From NCBI GenBank assembly GCA_965240325.2, contig OZ251234.1:1488001-1552000 (forward strand): a stretch of DNA of 64,000 nt. The letters run 5' to 3'. Below are positions 63,899 through 64,000 of this stretch, piece by piece. Below the pieces are notes generated by a model, which made no database searches, was not told the DNA's origin, and saw only the letters and a list, made by a program, of their open reading frames with translations. Position 1 is the first letter of the stretch; each line of letters starts with the position of its first letter. The DNA is from Rebecca billardiae RCC1528 (lineage: Eukaryota > Haptophyta). Position numbers and translations under genes: made by a program.

Positions 63899-64000
63899 CG
63901 TCTGTCACAGTCAGTGTCAATCGGTCACGACGTGCGCGCGCCACCGCGGTGGTTGCGGTGCCAAGCGTCGTCAGCCATCGCCTCGGAGTAGTCGTCATGC

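Overview
The window looks like nuclear DNA from a flagellated, photosynthetic unicellular eukaryote with a very GC-rich genome. A haptophyte (prymnesiophyte-like alga) fits best, but this is inferred from gene content and style, not from a marker gene. The evidence is GT-AG introns of about 90-370 bp in six genes, ciliary genes (dynein light chain LC8, a tectonic, TMEM138), a protein with a plastid-type bipartite leader, chromatin readers (SANT + PHD, SET), a sialidase, giant Pro/Ser-rich cell-surface protein sequence, and abundant dispersed repeats. There is no bacterial operon structure.

Layout. 1-1050 (-): secreted protein of unknown function running off the left edge, abutting a methyltransferase fragment. 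1302-2378: 1.1 kb foldback element made of TGTACC/GGTACA words. 2510-4105 (-): decayed NACHT/WD40 gene and an FAD-oxidase scrap. 4180-4830: AT-rich island. 5363-6364: divergent pair of a small coiled-coil protein and LC8. 6780-12143: three copies of one dispersed element in alternating orientation. 12875-16358 (-): SANT + PHD nuclear protein in four exons. 17075-41356 (-): one intronless 8,093-codon frame for a giant membrane-anchored surface protein. It reads signal peptide, three LamG-like domains, about 6,060 residues of PPPS repeat, 27 Cys-containing CTDxxAxNYD repeats plus one later copy, a membrane span and a cytoplasmic tail. 42798-45869: divergent pair of an unknown protein and a plastid-targeted membrane protein. 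46249-47465 (-): type II membrane protein. 47497-50025: larger relative of the dispersed element, carrying a 755-bp palindrome. 50228-53393: divergent ciliary pair, tectonic and TMEM138. 53637-57832: two more element copies. 58398-60830 (-): SET domain in frame with a membrane-anchored sialidase. 61100-63067: divergent pair of a pseudouridine synthase and a J-domain membrane protein. 63068-64000: repeats and a possible Cys-rich exon.

Two themes stand out. First, genes are packed as head-to-head pairs with short spacers (76, 43, 333 and 78 bp), and one pair joins two ciliary transition-zone proteins. Second, repeats operate at several scales. Six copies of an element share both termini but differ inside. 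The giant gene is built of 12-bp units nested in exact 429- and 477-bp super-repeats. The giant surface protein is the strongest candidate for something undescribed.
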